Of a stretch of 64,000 nucleotides of DNA, positions 62,058 through 64,000 are shown piece by piece. Position numbers and translations under genes: made by a program. Source of the DNA: Comamonadaceae bacterium (GTDB lineage Bacteria; Pseudomonadota; Gammaproteobacteria; Burkholderiales; Burkholderiaceae_C). Location of the stretch: the NCBI GenBank assembly GCA_015999985.1, contig JAECRA010000001.1:58573-122572 (forward strand), written 5' to 3'. Positions within the stretch are counted from its first letter, which is position 1; every line of letters begins with the position of its first letter. The notes below the pieces were generated by a model that had not been told where the DNA came from, ran no database searches, and saw nothing but the letters and a program-made list of their open reading frames with translations.

Positions 62058-62234
62058 GTTGACTGTTACAACCTCTGCTCTTCCGAGCGAGTTGACTGTG
62101 ACTCCCTCTCCCGTTCGGTAGAGAGAGTTGGCTGTGACTCCCTCTCCCGTTCGGTAGAGAGAGTTGGGTGTGACCCCCTCTCCCGTTCGGTAGAGAGAGT
62201 TGGGTGTTACTCCCTCTCCCGTTCGGGAGAGGGT
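62058..62234. repeat. 36-bp tandem array with terminal perfect hairpin
   Basis: Four copies of a 36-bp unit begin at 62091, 62127, 62163 and 62199; a 33-bp degenerate copy begins at 62058. Each contains a CTCTCCCGTTCGG hairpin motif; the last copy is perfect: CCCTCTCCCG (62212-62221) pairs with CGGGAGAGGG (62224-62233) across TT. There is no spacer variety as in CRISPR, and no protein reading is credible. The remaining DNA up to 62450 has no gene. Confidence 0.85.
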
Positions 62235-62450
62235 GGGGGTGAGGGTCAGCGGCGTCACCGTCATATCAGACGGTATTCAGCGACGACATCGAGCAGTTTC
62301 CTGCGCCCGTTACGCCCACTCCACGCTCCACATCGGCTATGCCCGAACACCTTGATCTCAAAAAACATCAATAATCTCATCTGGTCGAGCCGGTCGCGGA
62401 ACTCCTGTCCCCAAAACCTGCTCTGACAGCCTGTTGAAAATGGAGCTACT

Positions 62451-63071
62451 ATGAAACGTCGTGAATTCGCCCTTGGTGCCACTGTGGCGGCTATCCCCGG
62501 GTTCTTGGCTTTGCCAGCGTACGCGCAAGGCAACAAAGGCTATGTGGAACTGAGCCAGAAGGCGCCCACTGATGTGCCGGCCGGGCAGGTTGAAGTGATC
62601 GAATTCTTCTCCTACGGCTGTGTGCACTGCATGCACTTCGACCCCGTTTTCAACGCGTGGAAGAAATCGGCCCCCAAGAACGTCGTGGTGCGCCTTGAGC
62701 ACGTGGGCTTCCAGAGCAGCTTCGAGCCTCTGCAGAAGATCTATTACGCCCTGGAAGCCGTTGGCGCCGTGGATAAGGTCCACGCCAAGGTGTTTGACGC
62801 CCTGCAAGTGCAGCGCAAGCGCCTCGACAAGCCTGACGTTCTCTTCACATGGGTTGCAGAGCAAGGCGTGGACCGCGCCAAGTTTGAAACGGCCTACAAA
62901 TCGTTCGGCGTGGCCAGCAAGGTTCGCCGTGCCGTGCAGCTTCAAGAGGCCTACAAGGTCGAAGGCACTCCCGCTTTGGGCATTGCCGGTCGTTACTACA
63001 CCGACGGCTCCATGGCGGGCGGGTTTGAGCGCATGCTCCAGATCACCAATCAGCTCGTCAAAACTGCCTGA
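62451..63071 (+). CDS. dsbA: Thiol:disulfide interchange protein DsbA
   Basis: A 206-aa periplasmic oxidase with a signal peptide (MKRREFALGATVAAIPGFLA then LPAYAQ; the RR pair and hydrophobic run resemble a Tat signal, but a Sec signal is possible). The thioredoxin-fold active site is CVHC, residues 57-60, not the CPHC of E. coli. The cis-Pro is in VEGTPALGI. It forms disulfides in exported proteins. Expected partner dsbB is not in the window. It is preceded by the repeat array and followed by a hairpin. Confidence 0.93.
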   Translation: MKRREFALGATVAAIPGFLALPAYAQGNKGYVELSQKAPTDVPAGQVEVIEFFSYGCVHCMHFDPVFNAWKKSAPKNVVVRLEHVGFQSSFEPLQKIYYALEAVGAVDKVHAKVFDALQVQRKRLDKPDVLFTWVAEQGVDRAKFETAYKSFGVASKVRRAVQLQEAYKVEGTPALGIAGRYYTDGSMAGGFERMLQITNQLVKTA

Positions 63072-63087
63072 TCTCTGACAGGCTCTA

Positions 63088-63111
63088 AGCCTGCGGTCTG
63101 GTCCGCAGGCT
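63088..63111. terminator. Hairpin between convergent dsbA and queD
   Basis: AGCCTGCGG (63088-63096) and CCGCAGGCT (63103-63111) are perfect 9-bp reverse complements with a 6-nt loop. There is no strong T-run, but its place between convergent stops suggests bidirectional termination. Confidence 0.6.
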
Positions 63112-63121
63112 CAGAAACTCC

Positions 63122-63493
63122 TTAACCCAGCCTCAGGGTGCAGGAATCACCCACCGAGTCGCGCCACACCTTCACGTAGTGCAAGGTCGCCGCTCCCTGG
63201 AGCGCCGGCAAGCGCTTGGAGATGTACACACAAATGTTCTCCAGCGTGGGCGTTCCCAGCTCTTTGACTTCGTCGAGCAAGCGGTGGTCCAGTTCTTCAC
63301 GAAGAATCGCTATGTCACGGCGAAGGTAGCCGAGATCCAGGACCATGCCCGTTTCTTCGTTCCTGGTGCCCTCGATGCCCACCTCCACCTGGTAGGTGTG
63401 GCCATGGATGCGCCGGCTGGGTTCGGCCTCAATTTCCCGATGGAGCGTGTGGGCCGCATCAAAGAAAAACTTCTGGCTCAGTTCAAACCTCAT
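63122..63493 (-). CDS. queD: 6-carboxytetrahydropterin synthase
   Basis: A 123-aa enzyme of 7-deazaguanine (queuosine precursor) synthesis, converting dihydroneopterin triphosphate to 6-carboxytetrahydropterin. Zinc-binding histidines are in FFFDAAHTLHRE and RRIHGHTYQVEV. The DLGYLRR and LDHRLLDEV segments are typical. Start at ATG 63491-63493 (MRFELSQKFFFDA). Its ATG overlaps the queE stop (TCATCGG region), so queE and queD are coupled in that order on the minus strand. Confidence 0.92.
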   Translation of the reverse strand: MRFELSQKFFFDAAHTLHREIEAEPSRRIHGHTYQVEVGIEGTRNEETGMVLDLGYLRRDIAILREELDHRLLDEVKELGTPTLENICVYISKRLPALQGAATLHYVKVWRDSVGDSCTLRLG

Positions 63494-64000
63494 CGGATCC
63501 CAACCATCTTGTGCGTTTGTACGCTCAATCTCCAGCGAGGATCGCGCATGCAATACTCAATGGCCCACTGGGTGTTTTCCTTCAGCAAGGGGCCGTCCAT
63601 GGGTTGCAGAAGATGGCGGTCGAACGCAAGGGCAATCAAAGTCTCGAGGTCCTGGCCTGTCTGCGGCACCACCACTTTGAGCTCCCGTCCGGCACGTACT
63701 TTGAGTTCGGTGTTCGCCTTCGGGCTCACGCACAGCCAATCGATCCCTTCGGGTGCAGCCACAGTGCCATTGGTCTCCACTGCAACCTCGAAATCGAATT
63801 CGTGCAAAGCCGCAAGCAGGGCCTCATCAACCTGTAGCAGAGGTTCTCCCCCAGTCAGAACAACCAGGCGCTTGCCCAGTGCCGTGGCTGGCCAGAACCC
63901 TGAAATCGCAGTCGCAAGGGCCTGGGCCGTGGCGAACTTGCCGCCACCCGTACCATCTGTGCCCACGAAGTCGGTGTCGCAGAATTTGCATTGCGCTTCG
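63490..64000 (-). CDS. queE: 7-carboxy-7-deazaguanine synthase (5' part outside the window)
   Basis: A radical-SAM enzyme of the same pathway as QueD. The visible frame runs from the right edge (64000) to the stop at 63490-63492. Near the edge it reads EAQCKFCDTDFVG, part of the CxxxCxxC cluster motif, with the first Cys lying beyond the window. The block LTGGEPLLQVDEAL follows, the usual SAM-binding GGEP motif, and a shorter partial C-terminal region. At least 170 residues are present. The open frame needs the flanking sequence to complete. Confidence 0.88.
   Translation of the reverse strand, partial: EAQCKFCDTDFVGTDGTGGGKFATAQALATAISGFWPATALGKRLVVLTGGEPLLQVDEALLAALHEFDFEVAVETNGTVAAPEGIDWLCVSPKANTELKVRAGRELKVVVPQTGQDLETLIALAFDRHLLQPMDGPLLKENTQWAIEYCMRDPRWRLSVQTHKMVGIR

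Noticed and set aside
62058-62234. A possible CRISPR array.
   Set aside because: Copies are contiguous with no distinct spacers, and there are no cas genes.
61044-62264. A 406-aa minus-strand frame covering the SPOR gene and the 36-bp array.
   Set aside because: Built from repeat translation and the reverse of the SPOR gene; composition is not protein-like.
1-64000. tRNA or rRNA genes.
   Set aside because: None of the gene-free stretches shows a tRNA-like cloverleaf or conserved rRNA segment on inspection.

Overview
The window is chromosomal DNA of a high-GC betaproteobacterium, most likely of the family Comamonadaceae (Acidovorax/Comamonas-like). Reasons: the backbone order hpf-ptsN-hprK, fur/omlA, dapB-exbB-exbD-leuS-lptE-holA ... 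proA-gshA ... gshB; orphan Bug-family receptors; an NAD-dependent Fds formate dehydrogenase operon; and GC-rich dispersed repeats between genes. No rRNA, tRNA, CRISPR array, intact insertion sequence or prophage was found. The genus is an inference.

Layout. 1-11.46 kb is core backbone: corA (minus), the PTS-Ntr genes hpf/ptsN/hprK, fur divergent from omlA (bamE-like), dapB, an ExbB/ExbD pair, leuS, lptE and holA. 11.46-29.05 kb looks like an accessory block sitting between holA and proA, which are neighbours in many betaproteobacteria. It carries three orphan Bug receptors, fumarylacetoacetase, a TRAP transporter interleaved with a 2-oxoacid/acetoin-type dehydrogenase E1 (alpha, beta) and a minimal 82-aa lipoyl carrier, an SDR, a cyclase, two alpha/beta hydrolases, four intact regulators (MarR, TetR, LysR and their likely operators) and relics: two broken LysR fragments and a decayed IS1595-like transposase. 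29.05-38.0 kb returns to backbone with proA, gshA, kup, a family III CoA-transferase, benE and gshB.

38-51 kb holds a DUF1328 micro-protein, an MFS_3 exporter with a fused C-terminal domain, a MocR-type regulator divergent from a DUF2917 gene, a class II glutamine amidotransferase, a DHA2-type MFS pump, a CWC zinc-type protein and the complete formate dehydrogenase operon fdsG-fdsB-fdsA-fdhD-fdsD. 51-64 kb holds a DksA-like protein, malate synthase G with a divergent LysR, a DUF2214 membrane protein, a GT39/ChbG/GT2 trio that matches the families used to put amino sugars on lipid A, argS, a SPOR protein, dsbA and the queE-queD pair for 7-deazaguanine synthesis. queE runs off the right edge.

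The genes most worth a second look are the lipoyl carrier/E1/TRAP cluster, which has no recognisable E2 acyltransferase or E3, the putative lipid A amino-sugar locus, and the signs of duplication and decay (two LysR tails, a holA-tail-like segment) inside the accessory block. All functional statements are from reading the sequence; no database search was run.
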